DNA of 64,000 nucleotides from JAAFHI01 sp039793685 (GTDB lineage Bacteria > Acidobacteriota > Blastocatellia > Chloracidobacteriales > Chloracidobacteriaceae). Position 1 is the first letter of the stretch. Each line of letters begins with the position of its first letter. Positions 1-7,462 of the stretch are shown here, one piece after another. The notes under the pieces were generated by a model that saw nothing but the letters and a program-made list of their open reading frames with translations, was not told the DNA's origin and made no database searches. A program made the translations under genes and the position numbers. Where the stretch lies: positions 124,001-188,000 of the forward strand of contig JBDRAL010000086.1 of NCBI GenBank assembly GCA_039793685.1. Direction: 5' to 3'.

Positions 1-869
1 GGGCCATCGAATCGCTTCTTTCAGCGGTCGTCGCCGACGGCATGGCGGAAACCCGGCACGATCCCGACGCCGAACTCATCGCCCAGGGTCTCGGCAACCT
101 CGTCGGCCCTTTTTTCGGAGGCTTCGCGGCCACCGGGGCCATCGCGCGAACCGCCACCAACATCCGCTCCGGCGCGCGCTCGCCAATCGCCGCGATGCTG
201 CATGCGGTGTTCATTCTGCTGGCGGTCCTGATTTTCGCGCCGCTGGTGGCCTACCTGCCGATGGCGGCGCTGGCGGCGCTTCTGCTTCTGGTCGCGTGGA
301 ACATGAGCGAAGCGCGACACTTCATCCACATCCTGAAAATCGCCCCGCGGGGCGACATTTTCGTCCTGCTGGCCTGTTTTTCCCTGACCGTGTTTTTCGA
401 CATGGTGGTGGGCGTTACCGCCGGTTTGCTGATGTCGTCGCTTCTTTTCATGCACCGGATGGCCGTGACGGCGCGCGTCCGGGCCATCGAGGACACCCGG
501 CCGCTCGTCCGCGAGACGTTGCCGCCGAACACGGTGCTATATGAAATCAACGGACCGCTGTTTTTCGGCGCGGCTCAGAAGGCCGTCAGCGCCCTCGAAG
601 CCATTTCCGCCTCGGCGCGAGTGGTAATTTTGAAACTCGACGCCTCCCCGCTCCTCGACGCGACCGGTCTGGTCAACCTCGAATCCATCCTCGATTCGCT
701 CCACCGCCGCCACATTTTCGTCATTCTGTCCGGACTGCGCGGACAGCCCGCGAGAACCCTGATGAAAGCCGGAATCCGGCGGGAAACGGGCCGGCTCGCC
801 TTCTGCAAAAGTCTTTCCGCCGCCGTCGCCGTCGCCAAATCCCATACCGACGCCAAGGACCACGGATAA
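1..869 (+). CDS. SulP-family anion permease, C-terminal part with STAS domain (5' end outside window)
   Basis: The reading frame is open from base 3 and the start lies upstream of the window. It begins inside the SulP transport core: the AIESLLSAVVADG stretch and the later PFFGG...ATGAIARTATNIRSGA block are the usual SulP/SulP-like sulfate or bicarbonate transporter signatures. Hydrophobic segments follow (about bases 190-300 and 355-450), then a cytoplasmic STAS domain from about base 530 to 830, including LLDATGL near the site where STAS domains are often phosphorylated. Family members move sulfate, bicarbonate or dicarboxylates across the inner membrane, and the substrate cannot be told here. 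No T-tract terminator follows; a weak GC hairpin lies at 916-947. Confidence 0.9.
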   Translation, partial: AIESLLSAVVADGMAETRHDPDAELIAQGLGNLVGPFFGGFAATGAIARTATNIRSGARSPIAAMLHAVFILLAVLIFAPLVAYLPMAALAALLLLVAWNMSEARHFIHILKIAPRGDIFVLLACFSLTVFFDMVVGVTAGLLMSSLLFMHRMAVTARVRAIEDTRPLVRETLPPNTVLYEINGPLFFGAAQKAVSALEAISASARVVILKLDASPLLDATGLVNLESILDSLHRRHIFVILSGLRGQPARTLMKAGIRRETGRLAFCKSLSAAVAVAKSHTDAKDHG

Positions 870-1026
870 GCCATTCGTCCCGCACGGCTTCGAATCACCC
901 GCCCTTTTGAAAATGTACGGCGGGCATACGGCGGCGCGCCCGTCGTACTGAAAAGATACACCGCCACCTCGCAGTCATTTTTTCAGGCATTCATCTCTAA
1001 ATCATTCAAAATAATAAACTTGGAAA

Positions 1027-1045
1027 TGGAACTCCAATAGTTCCA
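1027..1045. promoter_or_regulatory. Perfect 7-bp inverted repeat upstream of the sigma-54 promoter
   Basis: TGGAACT and AGTTCCA are separated by CCAAT, giving perfect 7-bp arms. The element sits just upstream of the -24 box at 1051, next to an A/T-rich stretch. It could bind a regulator. It is unusually close to the promoter for a classical enhancer-binding protein, so a role in repression or DNA bending is equally possible. Confidence 0.4.
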
Positions 1046-1049
1046 GGTT

Positions 1050-1066
1050 CTGGCACGGGGCTTGCC
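1050..1066 (+). promoter_or_regulatory. Sigma-54 (RpoN) type -24/-12 promoter
   Basis: TGGCACG, four bases (GGGC), then TTGC matches the RpoN consensus TGGCACG-N4-TTGC at every fixed position, with GG at 1052-1053 and GC at 1064-1065. It lies about 62 bases before the small membrane protein at 1128 and on the same strand. Transcription should start near 1077. RpoN promoters need an AAA+ activator, so the downstream genes are probably induced by a specific signal. Confidence 0.7.
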
Positions 1067-1127
1067 AAATGAGAGGCAAGGGCGGAAAAGCCCAACCCTT
1101 TTTCTGATGGACTCAAGGAGGTCCCCA

Positions 1128-1277
1128 ATGCTCTGGACAATTCTTTCAGTTGTACTCGTGCTCTGGCTGCTCGGTTTTCTGGTCGGAAACGTGGGCGGAC
1201 TGATTCATCTCCTGCTGGTGGTCGCCGCCGTGGTGCTGCTGGTTCAGCTTCTGACCGGCCGCCGTCGAATCGTCTGA
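1128..1277 (+). CDS. lmo0937-family small membrane protein (49 aa)
   Basis: ATG at 1128 is preceded by AAGGAGG, a near-perfect ribosome site, which decides this start over one 66 bases upstream that would overlap the promoter. The product is 49 residues: two hydrophobic helices (about 2-20 and 24-43) with a Gly-Asn-Val-Gly-Gly turn and a basic tail (GRRRIV). This matches the widespread lmo0937-type membrane peptide family, whose function is unknown but which is often linked to envelope stress. It is followed 50 bases later by the OmpA-family gene, so both may share the RpoN-type promoter. Confidence 0.8.
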   Translation: MLWTILSVVLVLWLLGFLVGNVGGLIHLLLVVAAVVLLVQLLTGRRRIV

Positions 1278-1327
1278 TCGTGGCTTCGTCTTTCAACCCT
1301 TCATTCAATACCGCGAGGAATCCGAAG

Positions 1328-2896
1328 ATGAAAAAGCATTCTCTCTTTACGATCGCAACCGCCGGGGCGGCCATCGCCTTCTTCACCGTTGACGCCACCT
1401 CGGTGGCCACCGCCCAGATGCTGTCCCCGACCGTCAATCAGGACGCCCGGGTTCTGGAAAATCGCACGACGCTGGCCGTGAGCTATCCCGACGGAAAGAA
1501 AACCGCGGTTGACCTGATCGGAGCCGGTCCGAGCCTGAGAAGTCGCGGCAAGGCCGAACTTGAACGCAAGGACGGCCGGACGCGCATCAAGGTCAAGCTT
1601 GAAAACCTGTCGAATCCCCAGTCGCTCGGCAGTTGGTACACAACCTACGTCGTGTGGGCCGTCAGTCCGGAAGGTCAGGCCGACAATCTCGGCCAGCTCC
1701 GGCTCAAGGACGGGAACAAGGCGGAATTCGACGCCACCACGCCGTTTCAGACGTTCGGATTGATCGTCACCGCCGAACCGCATCCGCTGGTAAAACTCCC
1801 CGGCCCGACCATGATTGCCGAAAACATTCTCCGCAAGGACACCAAGGGCAGCGTTCAGAGCAGCACCATCGAATACCGCTATGACGGATTCGATTACGGT
1901 TCGACCGGCGTTTCGCCCGACTTCATCACGCCGTTGCCGGTTCTGGGGGCACGGCGGGCGGTTGAAATCGCCCGAAAATCAGGCGCCTACCAGTATGCCG
2001 AATCCGAACTTCAGAACGCGGAAAACCAGTTGACCATTCTGGAACAGACCTGGCCGCGCAATCGCGACAATGCGTCGAAATACACCCAGATCGCGATGGA
2101 CACGGTGCGGCTGGCCGAGGTTGCCCGGGAAACGAGTCTTGATCGCTACGCCGTGGCTCGCCTCGATGCCGAAAAACAGGCCGCGGCCGATCGGGTCGCC
2201 CGCGCGCGCGAAGCCGCCCGCGAGTCGCGCGAGGAAGCCGAAAGTTACAAATTGACGCTTGAACAGACGCGCAAGGAACTGGACGCCGCCCGCGCGACAC
2301 TTGAAAACGCCCAGACCGACGCCGAAAAGGCCAAGGCGCGGGAGGAAATTGCCCGACTTGAGGCCGCGTTCGCCAAAGCCGACGCGGAGCGGGCCAAGGA
2401 TGAGGCCGAAAAGGCGAAGCAGGAATCCGAACAGGCCAAATCGGATCTTCAGACCGCCCGGCAGGCGCTCGACACGTCCATTTCATCGCTACTCGAAACC
2501 CGCCGTGAAGCGCGGGGGCTGATCATCAACCTGTCGGACATTCAGTTCGATTTCAATCAGGCGACGCTCAAACCGGGCGCGCGTGAAAAACTGAGCAAGC
2601 TGGCGGGCATCCTGCTGGCCTATCAGGGGCAGTATCACCTCGACATCGAGGGACATACGGACGCCATCGGGACCGATCAGTACAACGAAAAACTCTCGCT
2701 GAGTCGCGCCGAGGCGGTTCGTTCCTATCTGATTCAGGCCGGCATCCCGGCGGACCGGTTGTCCCCCGCCAAGGGGCTTGGAAAAAACAGTCCGGTCGCC
2801 TCGAACGAAACACCCGAAGGACGCCAGTTGAACCGCCGCGTTGAAATCGTGGTGGACGATCAGATGGTGACCGCCGCAGCGCCGCCGCAACCGTAA
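1328..2896 (+). CDS. Exported OmpA-family protein with long coiled coil (522 aa)
   Basis: ATG at 1328 follows GAGGAATCCGAAG and opens a Sec signal peptide (KKHSLFTIATAGAAIAFF...). An in-frame GTG at 1280 would put 16 residues before it and is less likely. The mature protein has an N-terminal beta-rich region, then a segment resembling DUF4398 (about 215-290), then an Ala/Glu/Lys/Arg heptad-rich coiled coil (about 270-385), and a C-terminal OmpA peptidoglycan-binding domain (about 400-515) with the HTDAIG and NRRVEIV motifs. The family anchors envelope structures to peptidoglycan. The architecture suggests a periplasmic strut or tether. A strong terminator follows at 2968. Confidence 0.85.
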   Translation: MKKHSLFTIATAGAAIAFFTVDATSVATAQMLSPTVNQDARVLENRTTLAVSYPDGKKTAVDLIGAGPSLRSRGKAELERKDGRTRIKVKLENLSNPQSLGSWYTTYVVWAVSPEGQADNLGQLRLKDGNKAEFDATTPFQTFGLIVTAEPHPLVKLPGPTMIAENILRKDTKGSVQSSTIEYRYDGFDYGSTGVSPDFITPLPVLGARRAVEIARKSGAYQYAESELQNAENQLTILEQTWPRNRDNASKYTQIAMDTVRLAEVARETSLDRYAVARLDAEKQAAADRVARAREAARESREEAESYKLTLEQTRKELDAARATLENAQTDAEKAKAREEIARLEAAFAKADAERAKDEAEKAKQESEQAKSDLQTARQALDTSISSLLETRREARGLIINLSDIQFDFNQATLKPGAREKLSKLAGILLAYQGQYHLDIEGHTDAIGTDQYNEKLSLSRAEAVRSYLIQAGIPADRLSPAKGLGKNSPVASNETPEGRQLNRRVEIVVDDQMVTAAAPPQP

Positions 2897-2967
2897 CCGT
2901 TCTTTTCGGGGATGTCCGAAAGGGCACCCCTGAAGCGCGCGGTTCTCCAAAGCAAGCAGGCGCGCTT

Positions 2968-3008
2968 GGTCCACGCGGGGTTCTCCCAAACCGCGTGGAC
3001 CTTTTTTT
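2968..3008 (+). terminator. Rho-independent terminator after the OmpA-family gene
   Basis: An 11-bp perfect stem (GGTCCACGCGG / CCGCGTGGACC) with a 12-base loop is followed by seven T residues. It separates the OmpA-family transcript from the WD40-caspase gene at 3089. Confidence 0.93.
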
Positions 3009-3088
3009 CGTCCTTGAAAATGGCCCCTCCCCGTCGTATTTGCTGCGTTTTATTGGTGATGCAACCCTGTTTCCGGATCGGATCATTC

Positions 3089-6000
3089 ATGAAATCGCTT
3101 CGCGCTTCCCTCTGCCTTCTGATTCTCGGCGGAATTTCCCTCATCGCCCCCGGCTTCGGCCAGACGCGAAAACTCGGCCCCGTGAATCCGGTTTTCGAAA
3201 AAAACCGGAAGTTCATCGCCGCCTCCATCGCCCAGGCAAACGCGAAGGGGGCGACCGGCACGCGGCTGGTGGTCCAGCAGGGACACACCGAGGGCAGCGT
3301 GGAAACCCTTGCGGTATCGCCCGACGGGAAATTCATCCTCAGCGGCGGAAGCGACACCACGGCGGTCCTCTGGGATATGACCACAGGCCGCGAACTTCGG
3401 CGTTTTGCCGGACACAAGCCCACCCTCAACGGTATCGAGGCGGTCGGCTTCACGCCCGACGGGAAACGGTGTCTGACCGGCGGAAGCAGTCTCGTCATCG
3501 TCTGGGACCTCGCCACCGGGGCGCGGGTCCGGGACATTCCGTGCAGTCTGGGAGAAAGCGGTTATCCGCCCCAAATCACCCGGTTCAGGTTCAGCGCCGA
3601 CGGAAAACGGCTTCTGATCGGGACCGACATCGAATTTGAAGCCCCCGAACAGGTGGCGGCGGTTCTGTACGACTTTGAAACCGGAAAGGAAATCCGTCGC
3701 TTTCTCGGAACCGGCAAGGGAACGGCCAACAGCGCCGACATCCAGTTCGTGAACGGCGAAAAACAGATTCTCAACGCCGGATTGCGGGAAGTCCGGATCT
3801 GGGACGTCGAGACCGGCAAGGAAGTGAAAAAACTCGGCCAGCGAAGCCCGATCCCCCTGCTTGAAAAGGCGGCTGTTTCGGAAGACGGGAATCGGATCGT
3901 TTTTTCGAATGGCGCGCAACTCGCCCAGATTTTCGAGCCGAATGGCGGCCGCATGTTCCAACTGCCGGGAATCACCGCGAAAATTCGCGCCGTGGCGATT
4001 TCCTCGGACGGGAAACTGGTCGCGGTCGGCGGTGAGGACCGCACCGTGACCCTGTTCGACGGGGCGACCGGACGGCGGCTGAAAAGGCTGACCGGCCACA
4101 CCGGGAACGTCAACGCGCTGACTCTTTCACCGGACGGCAAGACGGTGGTTTCCGGCGGCGGACTGGGCAGTGAAATCTACGTTCAGGACGGAGAGCGCAA
4201 ACTCCGTACCCTGCGCGACCAGACGGTCATTTCGTGGAATGTTGAAACCGGACGGGTGATTCACCGGATGGAAAGCGCCGCCGAACCGGTGACCAGCGCT
4301 TCCCTCTCGGCGGACGGAAAAAGAATGATCATCGGCCATCGGGACGGCCTCATTGAAGTCGGTGGAGCGCTCGAAAGCGGCGAACTTCACGGCGGCTACT
4401 TCCCGATTGAACTCGGCGAGGTCCAATCGGCCCGATTTTCTCCCGACGGAACGAAAACCGTCGCCACGACCAACCTGAACGCGATCGTCATGGATACGGA
4501 AACGCTCGATCCGCTGAGGAATTTCGTCGGGCCGAGGGTTTATACCGACGCCGTGTTCACGCCGGACGGCAAAACGATCTTCACCTCCAATGCCGGACCG
4601 AAAATCGGGGTCTGGGACGCAACCGGGTCCAGGCCGCGAGCCTTTTTCGAGGCGCCGGAACTCGGTCCCAACCTCGGCCGAAAACTGGACGACACGGAAA
4701 CCGCCACCATCGACACCGGAGGGCAGACGATGGTGGAAGGCGCGGCCTCGGTCGGTGAAATGCTCGGAACCACCCAGCAGTTCAACGGGTTGGCGGTGTC
4801 GCCGGATGGAAAATACCTCGCGGGGGTCAGAAACACCGACAACGCCGCCGTCCTGTGGGATGCCGTCACCGGAAATGTGGTCCGGCGATTCGACGGACAC
4901 GGATACACCGTCCGGTCGGTGGCCTTTTCGCCCGACGGAACGCGCCTCGTCACCGCCAGCCGCGACCGTTCCGCCATCGTCTGGAACGTGGCGACCGGAA
5001 AACGCATTTCGCGATTGATCGGCCATTCCGCCTATGTCGGACAGGCAATCTTCACGAAGGATGGCACGGGAGTGGTCACCGGCGGCAACGACGGTCTTGT
5101 CATTCTGTGGAACGCGGCCACCGGCGAGGCGCAGCGGTGTTTTCCCGGTCACGCCGGGTCGGTGACCGCCCTCGATTTTCTGCCGGACGGTAAAACGCTG
5201 ATGACCGGCGGCGTGGACGGCACCATCCGGTTCTGGAATCTCGCCACCGGCGAGGAACGCTGCCGTCTGCTTTCCCTGCGCGGACGCGACTGGGTCGTCA
5301 TCGCGCCCGACGGACGGTTCGACACCAACAACCTCGAATCCGTCGCGGGTGTTCACTGGCTTTCCGCCGACGCGCCCCTGTCGCCCCTTCCTCTGGAAAT
5401 CCTTCTGCGGGATTACTATGAGCCGCGATTGCTGGCCCGCGTCCTGAACGGAGAAAAGTTTGCCCCGGTCAAAGCGGTCGCCACGCTCGACCGCCGCCAG
5501 CCGGAGGTCGAAATCGAGCAGGCCCTTCCCTCGGCGTCCGATTCGCGACAGTTCATGGTCACGGTCCGGGTGACGCCCGCGCGCGGCGGCACGGCGGCGG
5601 ATTTACGGCTGTTTCGTGACGGCCAGCTCGTCGGGTACGCCGACGGTCCGCTCCAGCCCGCCCCGGATGGCGCGTTCCGCAAAACCTTTCCGGTGAGACT
5701 GCCGAAAAACGCGGCCTACACCACGGCGGAGTTCTCCGCCTATTGCTTCAACCGCGACCGGGTGAAATCGCCGACGGCGGTCCTTTCCAAAAACGTTCCG
5801 CCCGTGACGGCCAGCACCAGGGGGCGGGCCTACGTCGTGACCTTCGGGGTCAACGTTTATCAAAGCCCCGCTGTCCGCGCATTAAACTTCGCGGTCAACG
5901 ACACGCGGGAATTTCAGCGGGTTCTCGGCGAACGGCTGGGGAAAAACGACCGGATCGCGGAAGTCGTCCCATTGACGCTCGTGGCCGACGCCGACGCGCC

Positions 6001-6721
6001 GCCCACCGCCACCAGGGAAAACCTGTTCGCGGTTCTCGACGCCCTGTCCGGAAGACCGGTTTCGAACACGGTCCTCGCCCGGATTCCCGGGGCGGAAAAA
6101 TTGAAGGTCGCGACGCCCGACGACATCGTGATTATCGGCTTCGCGGGTCACGGCTACGCGGGCGAAAACGGCGTTTTTCGGATCATTCCCTACGACACGG
6201 GGAAAAATCAGCGACTGGCGGATGTGCTCGCCGCGAGCATTTCCGGCGAGGCGCTGGCGGCGCGGCTGCGCGACATCGACGCGGGCGAGTTCATTGCGGT
6301 CATCGACGCCTGCCAGTCGGCGGCGATCGTCGGCGAAGGTTTCAAACCCGGACCGATGGGCGACCGCGGCCTGGGCCAGCTCGCCTATGAAAAGGGCGTC
6401 AGGCTGCTGGTGGCCACGCAGTCCGACAACGTGGCGCTCGAAAACAAATCGTTGAAACAGGGGCTGCTGTCGTTTGCGCTGATTCAGGACGGCCTGGTCG
6501 GTGAAAAAGCCGACTTCAAGGCGAAGGACGGGGCGATTTTCGTGGACGAATGGCTCAGGTACGGCGTGGAGCGCGTCCCCCAGCTTTTCGCGGAAGTGAA
6601 AAAGGGTTCGGGCCGGATTCTCGTGCAGGACGCCCCCGGCGCGACTCCCCCGCAAAACCTCAAGATTCAGCAACCGGCCCTGTTTGATTTCACCCGCCGA
6701 AGAAAGCCGTTCAGGTTTTGA
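3089..6721 (+). CDS. Exported WD40-repeat/caspase-fold protein, copy 1 (1210 aa)
   Basis: ATG at 3089 opens a signal peptide (MKSLRASLCLLILGGISLI...); upstream in-frame codons would run back over the terminator. About 14 WD40-like repeats (residues 66-725), most with a (S/T)PDGK turn, fit two seven-bladed propellers. Next come the GRFD...GVHW linker typical of WD40-caspase proteins and a beta-rich domain. A caspase-like (peptidase C14) domain follows at about 912-1130, with the catalytic His in FAGHG (H1021) and Cys in DACQS (C1075). Caspase homologues cleave after Arg/Lys or Asp; the specificity cannot be read here. The signal peptide puts it in the periplasm or outside the cell. The paralogue at 7463 lies downstream. 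Role unknown: regulated proteolysis, programmed cell death and scaffold-type signalling are all possible. Confidence 0.88.
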   Translation: MKSLRASLCLLILGGISLIAPGFGQTRKLGPVNPVFEKNRKFIAASIAQANAKGATGTRLVVQQGHTEGSVETLAVSPDGKFILSGGSDTTAVLWDMTTGRELRRFAGHKPTLNGIEAVGFTPDGKRCLTGGSSLVIVWDLATGARVRDIPCSLGESGYPPQITRFRFSADGKRLLIGTDIEFEAPEQVAAVLYDFETGKEIRRFLGTGKGTANSADIQFVNGEKQILNAGLREVRIWDVETGKEVKKLGQRSPIPLLEKAAVSEDGNRIVFSNGAQLAQIFEPNGGRMFQLPGITAKIRAVAISSDGKLVAVGGEDRTVTLFDGATGRRLKRLTGHTGNVNALTLSPDGKTVVSGGGLGSEIYVQDGERKLRTLRDQTVISWNVETGRVIHRMESAAEPVTSASLSADGKRMIIGHRDGLIEVGGALESGELHGGYFPIELGEVQSARFSPDGTKTVATTNLNAIVMDTETLDPLRNFVGPRVYTDAVFTPDGKTIFTSNAGPKIGVWDATGSRPRAFFEAPELGPNLGRKLDDTETATIDTGGQTMVEGAASVGEMLGTTQQFNGLAVSPDGKYLAGVRNTDNAAVLWDAVTGNVVRRFDGHGYTVRSVAFSPDGTRLVTASRDRSAIVWNVATGKRISRLIGHSAYVGQAIFTKDGTGVVTGGNDGLVILWNAATGEAQRCFPGHAGSVTALDFLPDGKTLMTGGVDGTIRFWNLATGEERCRLLSLRGRDWVVIAPDGRFDTNNLESVAGVHWLSADAPLSPLPLEILLRDYYEPRLLARVLNGEKFAPVKAVATLDRRQPEVEIEQALPSASDSRQFMVTVRVTPARGGTAADLRLFRDGQLVGYADGPLQPAPDGAFRKTFPVRLPKNAAYTTAEFSAYCFNRDRVKSPTAVLSKNVPPVTASTRGRAYVVTFGVNVYQSPAVRALNFAVNDTREFQRVLGERLGKNDRIAEVVPLTLVADADAPPTATRENLFAVLDALSGRPVSNTVLARIPGAEKLKVATPDDIVIIGFAGHGYAGENGVFRIIPYDTGKNQRLADVLAASISGEALAARLRDIDAGEFIAVIDACQSAAIVGEGFKPGPMGDRGLGQLAYEKGVRLLVATQSDNVALENKSLKQGLLSFALIQDGLVGEKADFKAKDGAIFVDEWLRYGVERVPQLFAEVKKGSGRILVQDAPGATPPQNLKIQQPALFDFTRRRKPFRF

Positions 6722-6752
6722 AACGCTCCCCTCGAAGTTAGGGCGCTTTCAA

Positions 6753-6954
6753 GGCGCGAAGCGCCGTCAGGTAATAGCCACGTCCGTCAGGGCGTGGTCC
6801 ACGACAAACAACCCCCTGAGCCGCAACGCGGCGCCACAGGGAGAAATGGACAGAAGGCAATTACCTCCGTGCCGCGCCTTCGACGCTCCGGGATTGGCAA
6901 ATCCACCACCCCACCCTCACGGGTGGGGCTACTTCCTGACGGCGCATCCGCGCC
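6753..6954. repeat. Large imperfect inverted repeat with nested hairpins
   Basis: The left end has hairpin GGCGC-gaa-GCGCC, then GTCAGGTAATAGCC, then a second hairpin (ACGTCC/GGCGTGG). The right end, read on the other strand, has GGCGCGGATGCGCC followed by GTCAGGAAGTAGCC. The two ends are therefore inverted copies about 200 bases apart, and a T-run follows the right end (6955-6960). The 'hairpin, A-rich spacer ending in TAGCC, hairpin' layout resembles the elements at 40484 and 45224. Whether it moves is unknown; no open frame inside resembles a transposase. Confidence 0.6.
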
Positions 6955-7007
6955 TTTTTTACGCCCCAAAAAAAGCGCAGCGATTTCTGGTAAATACCGA
7001 AAAAAGT

Positions 7008-7238
7008 GGTGGCAACGTGAAAAAAGCCTGGGAAACGCCGGGAAATGCGTGGGAAACGCGGAAAAAAACCATGGAAATGGTCCGAGAAATTCGGGAAATG
7101 CGAGAAAAAGCGGAGGAAATGACCCTCAAAGCCATGGAAATGCGGCAAAAAGTTCGGGAAACGACGCGAAAAGCTCGGGAAACGCCGAAAATCAGCCGGA
7201 AATGACAAAAAAACGCCGGGAAACGGGTTTTCGACGGA
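7008..7238 (+). repeat. Degenerate 21-bp tandem repeat array (8 in-phase units plus flanking relics)
   Basis: Eight consecutive 21-bp units fill 7029-7196, each starting (T/C/A)GGGAA(A)(C/T)G or close to it. Less perfect units lie on both sides; the one at 7197 has lost one base. Read from GTG 7017 the array gives a 62-codon frame whose seven-residue units (WETRKKT, MEMVREI, REMREKA, MEMRQKV, RETTRKA) place Met/Thr at position 3 and Ala/Val/Ile/Thr at position 7, the spacing of a coiled-coil heptad. No good ribosome site precedes the GTG. It is either a purine-rich minisatellite or a small heptad-repeat protein. Confidence 0.75.
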
Positions 7239-7462
7239 TTGAAGGGCTGGCCCGACGTTTCGAGGTCCGGTTCGGCGCCGAATACCGCCATTCGGGCACG
7301 GGCGCTCCACCTTTCACCGGTCGGAAGCGATAAGCGCGGGAATTTCAGGCGATTCCGGCCGAAAAAGGGTTCGCGAAAGAATGAAACGAGGCGTAAAGTT
7401 CGCCCAATCGTCAATTTTCCCAATTCAATTCCCTTCGCGGAACACCCGCCGGAGAAACCGCC

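Larger units (their letters stand above)
6722..7462. other. 741-base gap between the two caspase genes, rich in repeats
   Basis: I find no convincing gene here. The first part (6753-6954) is a large inverted repeat, the second (about 7008-7238) is a 21-bp tandem array, and the last 220 bases lead into the ribosome site CCGGAGAAACCGCC before ATG 7463. Open frames across the array exist in more than one phase because the unit length is a multiple of three. Confidence 0.6.

Noticed and set aside
916..947. Terminator after the SulP gene
   Set aside because: The stem has a wobble pair and no T-run follows, so I do not call it.
2912..3088. Upstream extension of the first WD40-caspase gene
   Set aside because: It would translate the terminator at 2968-3008 and hide the signal peptide.
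7008..7238. Possible CRISPR array
   Set aside because: The 21-bp units are contiguous with no unique spacers and no cas genes in the window.
6684..7333. Overlapping open frames in the gap between the caspase genes as full genes
   Set aside because: They cross the inverted repeat and the 21-bp array in different phases and show no domains or ribosome sites; only the array frame is noted as a possibility.
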